Shown: positions 20,201 to 27,454 of the stretch, piece by piece
How positions within the stretch are numbered: position 1 is the first letter of the stretch
Layout of the letters: every line of letters starts with the position of its first letter
Notes under the pieces: generated by a model
What the model saw: only the letters and a program-made list of their open reading frames with translations
Told to the model about the DNA's origin: nothing
Database searches by the model: none
Program-made: the position numbers and the translations under genes
Assembly (NCBI RefSeq): GCF_022549775.1
Contig: NZ_JAKZGP010000012.1
Span: 28,754-92,753, forward strand
Length of the DNA: 64,000 nt
Reading direction: 5' to 3'
DNA from: Belliella filtrata
Lineage (GTDB): Bacteria > Bacteroidota > Bacteroidia > Cytophagales > Cyclobacteriaceae

Positions 20201-20681
20201 TTTTTGCCCATTTTGCATCTGACATTGAAAAAGTCCAAATGGCATCATGCGTGATGATACAAACAACTTTATCTTTACCCCCTCCCAGGACGGTCACATT
20301 GAGATATTTTAGTGTATTCGTCTCTTCCAAGTCTGGAGGAAGTTGAAGCCTTTCCCAGCCTTGCTTTGATTGAAAATAAACCCTAGCCTCTTTGACTGTA
20401 TTGAATATCCAAATCTTTCCATCTTTGTCCTTTTGAAAATTCACTTTGTTCGTAAGGTCCTCAGATACGCTATCTGGTATACTGTATGTAGACATGCCAT
20501 CTGAGTAATAGACCCCATCATTCGTATTGAACCAAATCAAGCCCTCATGATCTTGAGTTACTTGTTTGACATTGGAAGTAGGTAATGATACACCTTTGAT
20601 TTCACTATTGAATTGAAAAGATTGACCAAAGAGATCAAAATCCAGTAGCATAAATAAAAGGATAACGTAAATTCTCTTCAT
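17247..20681 (-). CDS. Two-component-type sensor with Reg_prop propellers, Y_Y_Y domain, PAS and histidine kinase
   Basis: This 1144-residue sensor starts with a signal peptide ('IYVILLFMLLDFDLFGQS'). A periplasmic propeller region of Reg_prop-type repeats spans about 25-680 (for example 'GLIWFNTNDGVYY', 'GVIWIGTNRGLVNIN', 'GKIWAGSDQGVYMID'). A Y_Y_Y-like domain ('VNYKLEGYHEDWQQV', 'NLPAGTYRLRM') covers about 690-770. One membrane helix near 780, a PAS domain (about 820-940), HisKA 'SNMSHEIRTPLNGILG' and an HATPase with 'GTGLGLTITRSLVEI' follow. It lacks the C-terminal receiver and AraC regulator of many Bacteroides hybrid systems. The ligand is unknown. Confidence 0.92.
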   Translation of the reverse strand: MKRIYVILLFMLLDFDLFGQSFQFNSEIKGVSLPTSNVKQVTQDHEGLIWFNTNDGVYYSDGMSTYSIPDSVSEDLTNKVNFQKDKDGKIWIFNTVKEARVYFQSKQGWERLQLPPDLEETNTLKYLNVTVLGGGKDKVVCIITHDAIWTFSMSDAKWAKTKFPTLEYGPFVSGFFYDGKSYLSFEYATFLLSPAGLEEIHYDGVETPGPVLYIAYCEIKKEFYYLGKDFLARGSSFLKIDKLVHRGFVKNIYSVVDYSGLQFESGRVYYFFNSQLYKYNPENDQVQEISVLDALKAYNIYTAFVDREGVIWIGTNRGLVNINSLLFLNYDSRRFLEDEVTAVAKLGDGKFLFGFNNGVQLFENGAYKNLRHDSALGGQPRNRVTNFSKDKNGIFWFSSNLAGVGRYDPVNGELTYEESGEGKFVTSVKAIGDSLFVVTRDRVYLSDIYKKSGFFENDITLELLKDIPKEQVFLRKVDKLKDGRLIFLQGGNELIQGTMSQTDKYINVIGYDFLEEEGRMLLGTETGLKVWENGMIEDFELRGQRIRRPIFVLMKDSRGKIWAGSDQGVYMIDEVSIRKFDQKSGLIGTEVNRGAMLETDRGRIMIGTQRGLSVYFPSEDNVKLVAPSTSILGVSLMNKEIEHPNLGRIAYQNNSIEIHYRAISFLQFTDLVVNYKLEGYHEDWQQVQNPNTGVLTFNNLPAGTYRLRMFSSLGGVIYSDEVLSESFTIRRPFYFQGWFILLILGVFVGIGFLLNTLINQGKSQLLLKKTIDEKTKEAFTLENQFRNVWNSSVDGLILSLEGGKILTANPSMEKMAGFSKQELEKMQIEEMYTDPHFYSNQREIILSKVGAKTKNQIIEHEAEMPFRSGKRIVSMFITWLDTEYQGKTVLLTVFRDVTDKRLYEESLKQAKEKAEESNRLKSSFLSNMSHEIRTPLNGILGTAAHIAETWRQDQKLQSQLEVIRESGERLLHTINGILDLSKIDANKMDVLLEETQVNDYVRKILIPLKTLAMKKGLLLSAKFETKPFVAKIDRRYLEMIINNLVGNAIKYSEKGLVSVKVGESNGNFKLEIRDQGVGISEDFMDKLFNPFEQESEGYSRMYEGTGLGLTITRSLVEILKGEIKLESQKGKGTLVLVEFPLSTN

Positions 20682-20759
20682 ATAATGGGCTTAGGCGGGT
20701 CTAAAATAGGAAAAAGATAATGAGTGTGTAAATAAAATGGATATTGTTTGAGAATTCTT

Positions 20760-20789
20760 TTTGTCTAAGGGCTTATTCTTTTATTTTTG
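20760..20789 (+). promoter_or_regulatory. Bacteroidota-type promoter of sucD
   Basis: TTTG at 20760-20763 and TATTTTTG (fits TAnnTTTG) at 20782-20789 are separated by 18 nt. Transcription should start close to 20796, just ahead of the ATG at 20814. This argues against the alternative in-frame ATG at 20787, which lies inside the promoter. Confidence 0.75.
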
Positions 20790-20813
20790 TGTCAAACTTA
20801 TAAAAATCGCAAC

Positions 20814-21695
20814 ATGAGTGTTTTAGTTAATAAGAATTCAAAAGTGATTGTGCAGGGTTTCACTGGATCTGAGGGTTCATTCCACGCACAGCAAATGATA
20901 GAGTACGGAACCAATGTAGTCGGTGGTGTAACCCCAGGCAAAGGCGGCTCTACTCATCTTGAAAAGCCAGTGTTCAATTCAGTAGAAGAAGCTGTAGAAA
21001 AAACAGGTGCAGATACCTCAATTATTTTTGTACCGCCAGCTTTCGCAGCTGACGCCATCATGGAAGCAGCTGATGCTGGTATCAAGGTAATCATCGCTAT
21101 CACAGAAGGAATTCCTGTAGCTGACATGTTGAAAGCTAAGCCATATATCAAGCAAAGAGGAGCTACTTTGATAGGTCCTAACTGTCCAGGAGTAATCACT
21201 CCTGGAGAAGCCAAAGTAGGTATCATGCCTGGTTTTGTATTCAAAAAAGGTAGAATTGGTATCGTGTCAAAATCAGGTACTTTAACTTATGAAGCGGCTG
21301 ATCAAGTAGCAAAAGCTGGATTAGGTGTATCAACAGCAATCGGTATCGGTGGAGACCCAATCATCGGAACTTCTACCAAAGAGGCGGTACAACTTCTTAT
21401 GGAAGATAGCGAAACTGATGCCATCGTAATGATCGGTGAAATCGGTGGAAACTATGAAGCTGAAGCTGCAAAATGGATTAGAGAAACAGGAAACAAAAAG
21501 CCTGTAGTAGGTTTCATAGCAGGACAAACAGCACCTCCAGGACGTCGTATGGGTCACGCAGGAGCCATCGTAGGCGGAGCAGATGATACAGCAGAAGCCA
21601 AGATGAGAATCATGAGAGAAAATGGCATCCATGTGGCCGAATCACCAGCTGAGATTGGTGCTGTAATGGCTAAAGCACTTGGGGTGGAAGCTTAA
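20814..21695 (+). CDS. sucD: Succinyl-CoA synthetase (ADP-forming) alpha subunit
   Basis: SucD (293 residues) forms, with SucC, the TCA-cycle enzyme that converts succinyl-CoA to succinate with ATP formation. The Rossmann CoA-binding part shows '[15 protein letters not shown]', 'GGVTPGKGG' and 'GPNCPGVI'. The phospho-His loop lies in '[12 protein letters not shown]' and '[10 protein letters not shown]' precedes it. I chose the ATG at 20814 because it matches the usual N-terminus and lies downstream of a clear promoter. No sucC is adjacent, so the beta subunit is encoded elsewhere. A strong terminator follows. Confidence 0.97.
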   Translation: MSVLVNKNSKVIVQGFTGSEGSFHAQQMIEYGTNVVGGVTPGKGGSTHLEKPVFNSVEEAVEKTGADTSIIFVPPAFAADAIMEAADAGIKVIIAITEGIPVADMLKAKPYIKQRGATLIGPNCPGVITPGEAKVGIMPGFVFKKGRIGIVSKSGTLTYEAADQVAKAGLGVSTAIGIGGDPIIGTSTKEAVQLLMEDSETDAIVMIGEIGGNYEAEAAKWIRETGNKKPVVGFIAGQTAPPGRRMGHAGAIVGGADDTAEAKMRIMRENGIHVAESPAEIGAVMAKALGVEA

Positions 21696-21712
21696 TATCT
21701 AAAAATACCATA

Positions 21713-21750
21713 AAAAAATCGCTTCAGGAATTCTCTTGAAGCGATTTTTT
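21713..21750 (+). terminator. sucD terminator
   Basis: A 14-bp A-rich/GC stem (AAAAAATCGCTTCA / TGAAGCGATTTTTT) with a 10-nt loop ends in a T-run, 18 nt after the sucD stop. Confidence 0.92.
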
Positions 21751-21765
21751 ATATATCAAAACTAA

Positions 21766-21801
21766 AAAATGGCTGTTTCGAAAATTCGAAACAGCCATTT
21801 T
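21766..21801. terminator. Bidirectional terminator of the 89-codon gene
   Basis: A perfect 17-bp inverted repeat (AAAATGGCTGTTTCGAA / TTCGAAACAGCCATTTT) with a 2-nt centre lies 2 nt beyond the stop of the minus-strand gene and back-to-back with the sucD terminator. Confidence 0.88.
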
Positions 21802-21803
21802 AA

Positions 21804-22073
21804 TTATTCTTCGATCTTGTCTAGACCATGCTCTTGCTCAAACTGATTCCTCTTGATTTCGAAACGTTCGATTTCTGCATTTACTAGGTCGAGGGATTCA
21901 TTGTATCTTGCAAACAAATCCGACATGTTTTTCTCCATTTCTGAAAAATTGAACTCCATAGCGTCCAACTGAAGTTTGGAGGATTTTTCGATCATGGCAA
22001 CCTGACTGTGCTTTAAGTCCTCAAGCATTCTCAATGCCCTATCCATTTTCTCTAATTTCTCTCTGTTATTCAT
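21804..22073 (-). CDS. Small coiled-coil protein of unknown function
   Basis: This 89-residue protein is almost wholly helical with heptad-like spacing ('LEKMDRALRMLEDLKHSQ', 'EMEKNMSDLFARYNESLDLV'). It has no signal peptide, cysteine or membrane segment, so it is probably cytoplasmic. I do not recognise a family. It is transcribed alone, convergent to sucD, with its own terminator. Confidence 0.7.
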   Translation of the reverse strand: MNNREKLEKMDRALRMLEDLKHSQVAMIEKSSKLQLDAMEFNFSEMEKNMSDLFARYNESLDLVNAEIERFEIKRNQFEQEHGLDKIEE

Positions 22074-22212
22074 ATCTAAAATATAATTTTTGATAAGATA
22101 AGTACAAAGACTGTTCCAGAAATAACAAACTTTGATTCTACCCTGATATTAAAATTATTCAGACTAAAATTGCTTTAATGTTACTTTTTATTAAATTACA
22201 AATCAGTCTAAT

Positions 22213-22238
22213 GTAGCTTTCGAGCAATCGGAAGCTAC
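22213..22238 (+). promoter_or_regulatory. Conserved leader hairpin of DUF4221-like gene, copy 1
   Basis: GTAGCTT and AAGCTAC can form a 7-bp stem around a loop, extended by one more C-G pair after a mismatch. It ends about 22 nt before the ATG and has no T-run, so it is not a plain terminator. An identical hairpin precedes copy 2. Confidence 0.6.
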
Positions 22239-22260
22239 AAACTTTTCAATCCAATACACC

Positions 22261-23448
22261 ATGAAGATTATCAATATAAGGCTTATTTTGCTAAAGCTTA
22301 TTTTAATATGCATCTACTCCTGCGCTGGAAATCAAAGCTCGGAACCTGAACTCAGCTTTAAGGAAATTCATACTTATGAAATTCATCTAGACCGATTCAC
22401 CTCTCCTGTTGAGGAGTACTTTCAATATTTGAGTGATTGGAAAGGTAAAGAAGCTTATGCTTTTCATGTTGAGGCAAAAGGACATATCAAGCTATACAGT
22501 CTAGAGACAGGAGAGCTAATAGAAAGTATAGCATATGCAGAAAATCAACCTAACCTTCAAACTGGAATTCATGAATTTTTCATTCTAAATGAAGATAGCA
22601 TCTTTCTAAATCGCCGGAGAGCATATAAAATATACCTCATCAACAAGGAGTTTGACATTGTTCAAACCTTAGATTTTTTTCTGGAAAATGATGAAATAGA
22701 TAAAAACACAGGTTGGCCAAAATCCAAAGAGGCATTTATGCCTGTATTCAGCAGGAATAGACTTTTCAGGAAGATCGAAGATAAGGTCTATGTCTCAGGC
22801 GCACCAAATATCAATGCAGTATTTGCCGAAGCAACTAGTGTAAAAACCCTTCTCAATTCCAAAAGTCTAGTCACCGGCGAGACACAATCACTTTTAGGTT
22901 TTCCTGAAAAATTGCAAGGTAGGGGGTTAGGAGAATATTATGGAAAAGTATTATTGGATTACAGCTATGACGAGGACTTCTTCTTGTTAAGTTATGCTGC
23001 GGACGAAAAAGCTTACTTGGCAAACAGGGAGTTGAATATTATAGAAGAGTTTGACGCATTTCCGAAAAACTACAAAAAAGCCCCACCTCTATCCTCTAAA
23101 GAAATCGAAAACAATGATGCGTACAGATCTCATTACCAGAACCACCACATCTTTGGATCTATTCATTGGGATCCATTTCGAAAACTCATCTATAGAATAG
23201 TTGAGGAGCCAAATAAAAATTATAAACCAGGATTGCTACGTGACCCAATTCACCGAGCTCGGAATATGACGATTATGGCTTTTGACCCAAAGCAAAACTA
23301 TCGTAAAATCGCTCAACTCCTAGTTGAAAAATCAGAAAATGGGACTTATCTGGACCGATGTTTTGTCAATGAAAAAGGGTTCAATATCACTTATGTCAGC
23401 AATGAAAATGAGGATAAACTTTACTTCAAAACCTACTTAGTAGAATGA
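22261..23448 (+). CDS. DUF4221-like beta-propeller lipoprotein, copy 1
   Basis: This 395-residue protein has a lipoprotein signal ('LKLILICIYSCAGNQSS', lipobox Cys at about 21). The body of repeated beta-strand blades resembles the DUF4221/6-bladed-propeller lipoproteins of Bacteroidota ('SLETGELIESIAYAENQPN', 'GSIHWDPFRKLIYRIVEEP', 'MTIMAFDPKQNYRKIAQLL'). The function is unknown. It is a near-identical duplicate of the gene at 23857-25044; I count about nine amino-acid differences, four of them in the signal peptide, and the second half is almost unchanged even at DNA level. Its stop overlaps the start of a truncated lipoprotein ORF (TGA/ATG). Confidence 0.85.
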   Translation: MKIINIRLILLKLILICIYSCAGNQSSEPELSFKEIHTYEIHLDRFTSPVEEYFQYLSDWKGKEAYAFHVEAKGHIKLYSLETGELIESIAYAENQPNLQTGIHEFFILNEDSIFLNRRRAYKIYLINKEFDIVQTLDFFLENDEIDKNTGWPKSKEAFMPVFSRNRLFRKIEDKVYVSGAPNINAVFAEATSVKTLLNSKSLVTGETQSLLGFPEKLQGRGLGEYYGKVLLDYSYDEDFFLLSYAADEKAYLANRELNIIEEFDAFPKNYKKAPPLSSKEIENNDAYRSHYQNHHIFGSIHWDPFRKLIYRIVEEPNKNYKPGLLRDPIHRARNMTIMAFDPKQNYRKIAQLLVEKSENGTYLDRCFVNEKGFNITYVSNENEDKLYFKTYLVE

Positions 23449-23546
23449 GGTATATTTATTTCATATTTGTGTTTCAGCTTCTTTCATATTGTAGCTCAAA
23501 AAGCAGCATCCTGATTTTAAAATTATTTAAATTAAACTTGCTTTAA
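23445..23546 (+). pseudogene. Truncated copy of the CxxC lipoprotein gene
   Basis: The 33-codon ORF repeats the first 21 codons or so of the gene at 25041-25436 ('RYIYFIFVFQLLSYCSSKSS', a lipoprotein signal). It then runs into the upstream element of the next cassette and stops. The CxxC domain is missing. It keeps the same overlap with the preceding stop as the intact gene. Confidence 0.8.
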
Positions 23547-23588
23547 TGTTATTTTTTTTTAATTGACCCCAACTAAAAAACAAATACT

Positions 23589-23786
23589 ATGAAAAACAAT
23601 CAAATTAAAAAATCAATTTTCTCAGTTGCCTGTGCTATCGCAATGATTGTCTCTTTTGGTTTATTGTTCCATGGCTCACTAACAGAAGCTCATGCACAAG
23701 AAGGGTTTAATCCATGGGCAGGTAGCGAATTTTGTGAAGAACCTGGTAATTATTTATGTATTCCAGAAGTTGAAGTCCAGGATTAA
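23589..23786 (+). CDS. Small secreted two-cysteine peptide (NVEALA-like)
   Basis: This 65-residue precursor has a basic start ('MKNNQIKKS'), a hydrophobic core ('IFSVACAIAMIVSFGLLFHG') and a likely signal-peptidase I site after 'TEAHA'. A mature peptide of about 29 residues would be left, beginning QEGFNPWAG. It has two cysteines spaced C-x7-C and an acidic tail. The leader-plus-'EAhAQE' arrangement recalls the NVEALA peptides of Bacteroidota, whose function is not established. The gene lies between the upstream element and the hairpin of cassette copy 2 and is absent from copy 1. Confidence 0.7.
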   Translation: MKNNQIKKSIFSVACAIAMIVSFGLLFHGSLTEAHAQEGFNPWAGSEFCEEPGNYLCIPEVEVQD

Positions 23787-23808
23787 TTAAATTACAAATG
23801 AGTCTAAT

Positions 23809-23834
23809 GTAGCTTTCGAGCAATCGGAAGCTAC
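23809..23834 (+). promoter_or_regulatory. Conserved leader hairpin of DUF4221-like gene, copy 2
   Basis: It has the same 26 nt as in copy 1 (GTAGCTT...AAGCTAC). Here it separates the peptide gene (stop 23786) from the lipoprotein gene (start 23857). In this position it could stabilise or partly terminate the peptide transcript, giving more peptide than lipoprotein. Confidence 0.6.
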
Positions 23835-23856
23835 AAACTTTTCAAACCGATACACC

Positions 23857-25044
23857 ATGAAGAAAATCAATATTAAGCTTATTTTGCTAAAGCTTATTTT
23901 AGTCTGCATGTACTCCTGCGCTGGAAATCAAAGCTCGGAACCTGAACTCAGCTTTAAGGAAATTCACACATATGAAATTCATCTTGACCGATTCACCTCT
24001 CCTGTTGAGGAGTACTTTCAATATTTGAGTGATTGGAAAGGTAAAGAAGCTTATGCTTTTCATGTTGAGGCAAAAGGACAAATCAAGCTATACAGTCTAG
24101 AGACAGGAGAGCTAATAGAAAGTATTGCATATGCAGAAAATCAACCTAACCTTCAAACTGGAATTCATGAATTTTTCATTCTAAATGAAGATAGCATCTT
24201 TCTAAATCGCCGGAGAGCATATAAAATGTACCTCATCAACAAGGAGTTTGACATTGTTCAAACCTTAGATTTTTTTCTAGAAAATGATGAAATAGATAAA
24301 AACACAGGTTGGCCGAAATCCAAAGAGGCATTTATGCCTGTATTCAGCAGGAATAGACTTTTCAGGAAGATCGAAGATAAGGTCTATGTCTCTGGCGCAC
24401 CAAATATCAATGCAGTATTTGCCGAAGCAACTAGTGTAAAAACCCTTCTCAATTCCAAAAGTCTAGTCAACGGCGAGACACAATCACTTTTAGGTTTTCC
24501 AGAAAAGTTGCAAGGTAAAGGATTAGGAGAATATTATGGGAAAGTATTAATGGATTATAGCTATGATGAGGACTTCTTCTTGTTAAGTTATGCTGCGGAC
24601 GAAAAAGCTTACTTGGCAAACAGGGAGTTGAATATTATAGAAGAGTTTGACGCATTTCCGAAAAACTACAAAAAAGCCCCACCTCTATCCTCTAAAGAAA
24701 TCGAAAACAATGATGCGTACAGATCTCATTATCAAAACCACCACATCTTTGGATCTATTCATTGGGATCCATTTCGAAAACTCATCTATAGAATAGTTGA
24801 GGAGCCAAATAAAAATTATAAACCAGGATTGCTACGTGACCCAATTCACCGAGCTCGGAATATGACGATTATGGCTTTTGACCCAAAGCAAAACTATCGT
24901 AAAATCGCTCAACTCCTAGTTGAAAAATCAGAAAATGGGACTTATCTGGACCGATGTTTTGTCAATGAAAAAGGGTTCAATATCACTTATGTCAGCAATG
25001 AAAATGAGGATAAACTTTACTTCAAAACCTACTTAGTAGAATGA
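23857..25044 (+). CDS. DUF4221-like beta-propeller lipoprotein, copy 2
   Basis: This is the second copy of the 395-residue lipoprotein, with signal 'LKLILVCMYSCAGNQSS' and the same propeller-like body. It sits in what looks like the complete cassette: peptide gene, hairpin, this gene and the CxxC lipoprotein gene, whose ATG overlaps this stop (ATGA-type). It is presumably anchored in the outer or inner membrane facing the periplasm or the surface. The presence of two nearly identical copies points to recent duplication or gene conversion. Confidence 0.85.
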   Translation: MKKINIKLILLKLILVCMYSCAGNQSSEPELSFKEIHTYEIHLDRFTSPVEEYFQYLSDWKGKEAYAFHVEAKGQIKLYSLETGELIESIAYAENQPNLQTGIHEFFILNEDSIFLNRRRAYKMYLINKEFDIVQTLDFFLENDEIDKNTGWPKSKEAFMPVFSRNRLFRKIEDKVYVSGAPNINAVFAEATSVKTLLNSKSLVNGETQSLLGFPEKLQGKGLGEYYGKVLMDYSYDEDFFLLSYAADEKAYLANRELNIIEEFDAFPKNYKKAPPLSSKEIENNDAYRSHYQNHHIFGSIHWDPFRKLIYRIVEEPNKNYKPGLLRDPIHRARNMTIMAFDPKQNYRKIAQLLVEKSENGTYLDRCFVNEKGFNITYVSNENEDKLYFKTYLVE

Positions 25045-25436
25045 GGTATATTTATTTCATATTTGTGTTTCAGCTTCTTTCATACTGTAGCTCAAAAAGC
25101 TCCATGGAAAATATGATATTGAGCTATGTTGAAGAAATCACTAATTCCAAACCTCAAGAAGATCACCAATACATACTGGTTTCAGACTTCAGCTGTGCAC
25201 CATGCAAAGAAAAAATCTTTAACGAAATAGAAACTACAAATAGCCAGACCATTTACATAATTGTCCAGCCCAGAAACAGATCAATTCTTGAAGAACGGTT
25301 CGATCGTGCGATTGAAAATAAAATGGTTTTCATTGATTTTGAAGGCATTAACAGAAAACAGGGTGTAATATTTGACAATGCTCTTGAACTAAAAATGCGA
25401 GACAAGAAATGGCAAGTAGCGCTAAAACTAGATTAG
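25041..25436 (+). CDS. Small lipoprotein with CAPC motif (thioredoxin-like candidate)
   Basis: This 131-residue protein has a lipoprotein signal ('IFVFQLLSYCSSKSS', lipobox Cys16). The stretch 'YILVSDFSCAPCKEKIFNEIE' (quoted in part) resembles the beta-strand, CxxC and helix of a thioredoxin fold, so a role in disulfide chemistry outside the cytoplasm is possible. The rest is unlike any family I recognise, and no cis-Pro loop is obvious. The start overlaps the stop of the lipoprotein gene, so the two are coupled. A truncated duplicate lies at 23445-23546. Confidence 0.72.
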   Translation: MRYIYFIFVFQLLSYCSSKSSMENMILSYVEEITNSKPQEDHQYILVSDFSCAPCKEKIFNEIETTNSQTIYIIVQPRNRSILEERFDRAIENKMVFIDFEGINRKQGVIFDNALELKMRDKKWQVALKLD

Positions 25437-25539
25437 ATTTCTATAATTCTACTTAAAAGTATTATCAATATTATAAATCCAAACACCATTTTTTAAATTC
25501 GATCTCAGGCCTAGCCATAAATTTCAGCCTTCAATTCCC

Positions 25540-25547
25540 TACATTTG
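25540..25547 (+). promoter_or_regulatory. Candidate -7 element before the ABC-F gene
   Basis: TACATTTG fits TAnnTTTG and lies 19 nt before the ATG at 25567. The matching -33 TTTG is weak (TTTC at 25522-25525), so this is tentative. Confidence 0.4.
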
Positions 25548-25566
25548 CAGGGGAATAGCGAAAATC

Positions 25567-27201
25567 ATGATATCAGTAGACAATATTTCAGTTTTGCATG
25601 GAGGACATGCATTGTTCAGTGACGTTTCATTTTCAATCAACGAGAATGATAAAATCGCCCTTATGGGTAAAAATGGTGCAGGAAAATCCACCATGCTTAA
25701 GATCATTGCAGGCGCAACCAAAGCCACAAAAGGTGGAGTTTCTGCACCAAAAGATGCAGTGATTGCATACCTGCCGCAGCATTTGCTCACATCTGACGAT
25801 TGCTCAGTAAGAGATGAAGCAGCCAAAGCATTTGCCTCCTACCTGAGCATGAAAACTGAAATCGAAAGGCTCAATGAAGAGCTTACTGTCAGAACAGACT
25901 ATGATTCTGAAGATTATTATAAAATCATCGAACAAGTATCCGAACTCAGCGAAAAATTCTATGCTATAGAAGAAGTCAATTATGAAGCTGAAGTCGAAAA
26001 GGTGCTATTGGGATTAGGATTTGAAAGAGCTGACTTGGACAGGTCAACCTCTGAGTTTTCAGGTGGCTGGAGAATGCGCATAGAGCTCGCAAAAATCCTC
26101 CTTCAAAAGCCCGACCTCATCCTTCTCGATGAGCCAACGAACCATTTGGATATTGAATCCATACAGTGGCTTGAAGAGTTTTTGACAGAAAAAGCTAAGG
26201 CAGTGGTAGTAATCTCTCACGATAGGGCTTTTGTAGACAACATCACCAACCGTACCATCGAGGTCACCATGGGAAGAATCTACGATTACAAAGCCAAATA
26301 CTCCCATTACCTCGAGCTGAGAAAAGAGCGCAGAGAGCAGCAACAAAAGCAATATGACGAGCAACAAAAGTTCATTGCAGAGACTACTCAGTTTATAGAA
26401 AGATTCAAAGGAACTTATTCCAAAACGCTACAAGTACAATCTCGGGTGAAGATGCTAGAGAAACTTGATATCGTGGAAGTAGATGAAGTGGATACTTCGG
26501 CTTTGAAGCTCAGGTTCCCTCCTTCGCCAAGATCAGGCAAATACCCAGTGATCGTACAAGACCTCTCCAAGGCATATGGAGACCATGTGGTATTCAAAGA
26601 TGCGAGCATGATCATCGAGCAAGGGCAGAAAGTATCATTCGTGGGAAAAAACGGAGAAGGTAAATCCACCATGATCAAAGCCATCATGGGAGAAATTGAC
26701 TATGAAGGCAAGTGCGAGCTTGGACACAATGCAATGATTGGCTATTTTGCTCAGAATCAAGCATCTTTACTTGACGAGAGTTTGACCATATTTGAGACCA
26801 TAGACCAGATAGCTGTAGGTGAGATTCGTTCCAAGATCAAAGACTTGCTTGGTGCTTTTATGTTCAAAGGAGATGATATCAACAAAAAAGTAAAAGTACT
26901 TTCTGGAGGAGAAAAAACCAGGCTTGCCATGATCAAGCTTTTGCTAGAGCCTGTCAATCTCCTGATTCTCGATGAGCCAACCAACCACTTGGACATGAAG
27001 ACCAAGGACATCATCAAAGATGCACTAAAAGCCTTTGACGGCACCTTGATCATCGTATCGCATGATAGAGATTTCTTGGATGGATTGGTCACCAAAGTAT
27101 TCGAATTTGGCAATAAGCGTGTCAAAGAACACTTTGAAGACATCAATGGATTCCTGAGAAATAAGAAATTGGAGAATTTGAGAGATGTGGAGAGGAAGTA
27201 G
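25567..27201 (+). CDS. ABC-F family ATPase (ribosome-associated type)
   Basis: This 544-residue soluble protein has two ABC domains and no membrane part. Walker A motifs are 'GKNGAGKSTM' (near 35) and 'GKNGEGKSTM' (near 358), with signatures 'EFSGGWRMRIELA' and 'VLSGGEKTRLAMI'. Walker B is 'LILLDEPTNHLDIE' and 'LLILDEPTNHLDM'. The charged inter-domain linker (about 235-310, 'RKERREQQQKQYDEQQKF') is the part that reaches into the ribosomal E site in this family. It may act in translation or stalled-ribosome rescue. A second ABC-F protein, EttA, is encoded at 41.9 kb. Confidence 0.93.
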   Translation: MISVDNISVLHGGHALFSDVSFSINENDKIALMGKNGAGKSTMLKIIAGATKATKGGVSAPKDAVIAYLPQHLLTSDDCSVRDEAAKAFASYLSMKTEIERLNEELTVRTDYDSEDYYKIIEQVSELSEKFYAIEEVNYEAEVEKVLLGLGFERADLDRSTSEFSGGWRMRIELAKILLQKPDLILLDEPTNHLDIESIQWLEEFLTEKAKAVVVISHDRAFVDNITNRTIEVTMGRIYDYKAKYSHYLELRKERREQQQKQYDEQQKFIAETTQFIERFKGTYSKTLQVQSRVKMLEKLDIVEVDEVDTSALKLRFPPSPRSGKYPVIVQDLSKAYGDHVVFKDASMIIEQGQKVSFVGKNGEGKSTMIKAIMGEIDYEGKCELGHNAMIGYFAQNQASLLDESLTIFETIDQIAVGEIRSKIKDLLGAFMFKGDDINKKVKVLSGGEKTRLAMIKLLLEPVNLLILDEPTNHLDMKTKDIIKDALKAFDGTLIIVSHDRDFLDGLVTKVFEFGNKRVKEHFEDINGFLRNKKLENLRDVERK

Positions 27202-27215
27202 ATTAGATATATACC

Positions 27216-27240
27216 CATGGCTGGTGCCTTCACCAGCCAA
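27216..27240. repeat. Palindromic dispersed repeat, GGCTGGTG type
   Basis: CCATGGCTGGTGCCTTCACCAGCC: a perfect 8-bp stem (GGCTGGTG/CACCAGCC) around a 4-nt loop, preceded by CCAT. It is the best example of this stem type and lies 15 nt after the ABC-F stop. Confidence 0.85.
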
Positions 27241-27264
27241 TATCGCACGAGCCATCCAAATCAA

Positions 27265-27288
27265 GTGTTCTGTGAGGACACAGAGCAC
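27265..27288. repeat. Palindromic dispersed repeat, variant stem
   Basis: GTGTTCTGTG-AGGA-CACAGAGCAC forms a 10-bp stem with one G-T pair. The GTGAGGACAC core is the reverse complement of the GTGTCCTCAC core in the other copies, so this copy is inverted. Confidence 0.7.
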
Positions 27289-27377
27289 GGGGGAAATAAG
27301 ATGGATAAATGCTTCGCGAAATAAATTGAAATAAATCGCAATCTTCCCTACTTTATCAGGGAAACCGATCTAACCCC

Positions 27378-27401
27378 ATGGTTTGTGTCCCCACAAACCA
27401 T
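27378..27401. repeat. Palindromic dispersed repeat, GGTTTGTG type
   Basis: ATGGTTTGTGTCCCCACAAACCAT: the GGTTTGTG/CACAAACC stem continues into flanking AT-G/C-AT pairs. Compared with the GGCTGGTG type, stem positions change in pairs. Confidence 0.85.
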
Positions 27402-27416
27402 TCCCCTATCCACACT

Positions 27417-27440
27417 CCATGGCTGGTATCCTCACCAGAC
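27417..27440. repeat. Palindromic dispersed repeat, GGCTGGTG type
   Basis: CCATGGCTGGTATCCTCACCAGAC: the same unit with one base changed in each arm. It sits 15 nt beyond the stop of the MtfA-like gene. Confidence 0.8.
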
Positions 27441-27454
27441 ATTCAAAGAAAAAA

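Larger units (their letters stand above)
22139..23546. repeat. Tandem duplication, copy 1 (upstream element, DUF4221-like gene, truncated tail gene)
   Basis: Copy 1 runs from an upstream element (about 22139-22190) through a 26-nt hairpin and the 395-codon lipoprotein gene to the first 69 nt or so of the following gene. Compared with copy 2 it lacks the 65-codon peptide gene between the upstream element and the hairpin. The tail gene breaks off after 'AGCTCAAAAAGC' at about 23504. The sequence after the break, starting 'CCTGATTTTAAAATTATT', matches the upstream element again, so the boundary of the duplication is visible. Confidence 0.85.

Noticed and set aside
26059..27288. Several minus-strand open frames of 90-163 codons inside and just after the ABC-F gene
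   Set aside because: They are antisense shadows of a well-supported coding gene, with low-complexity Ser/Leu-rich translations.
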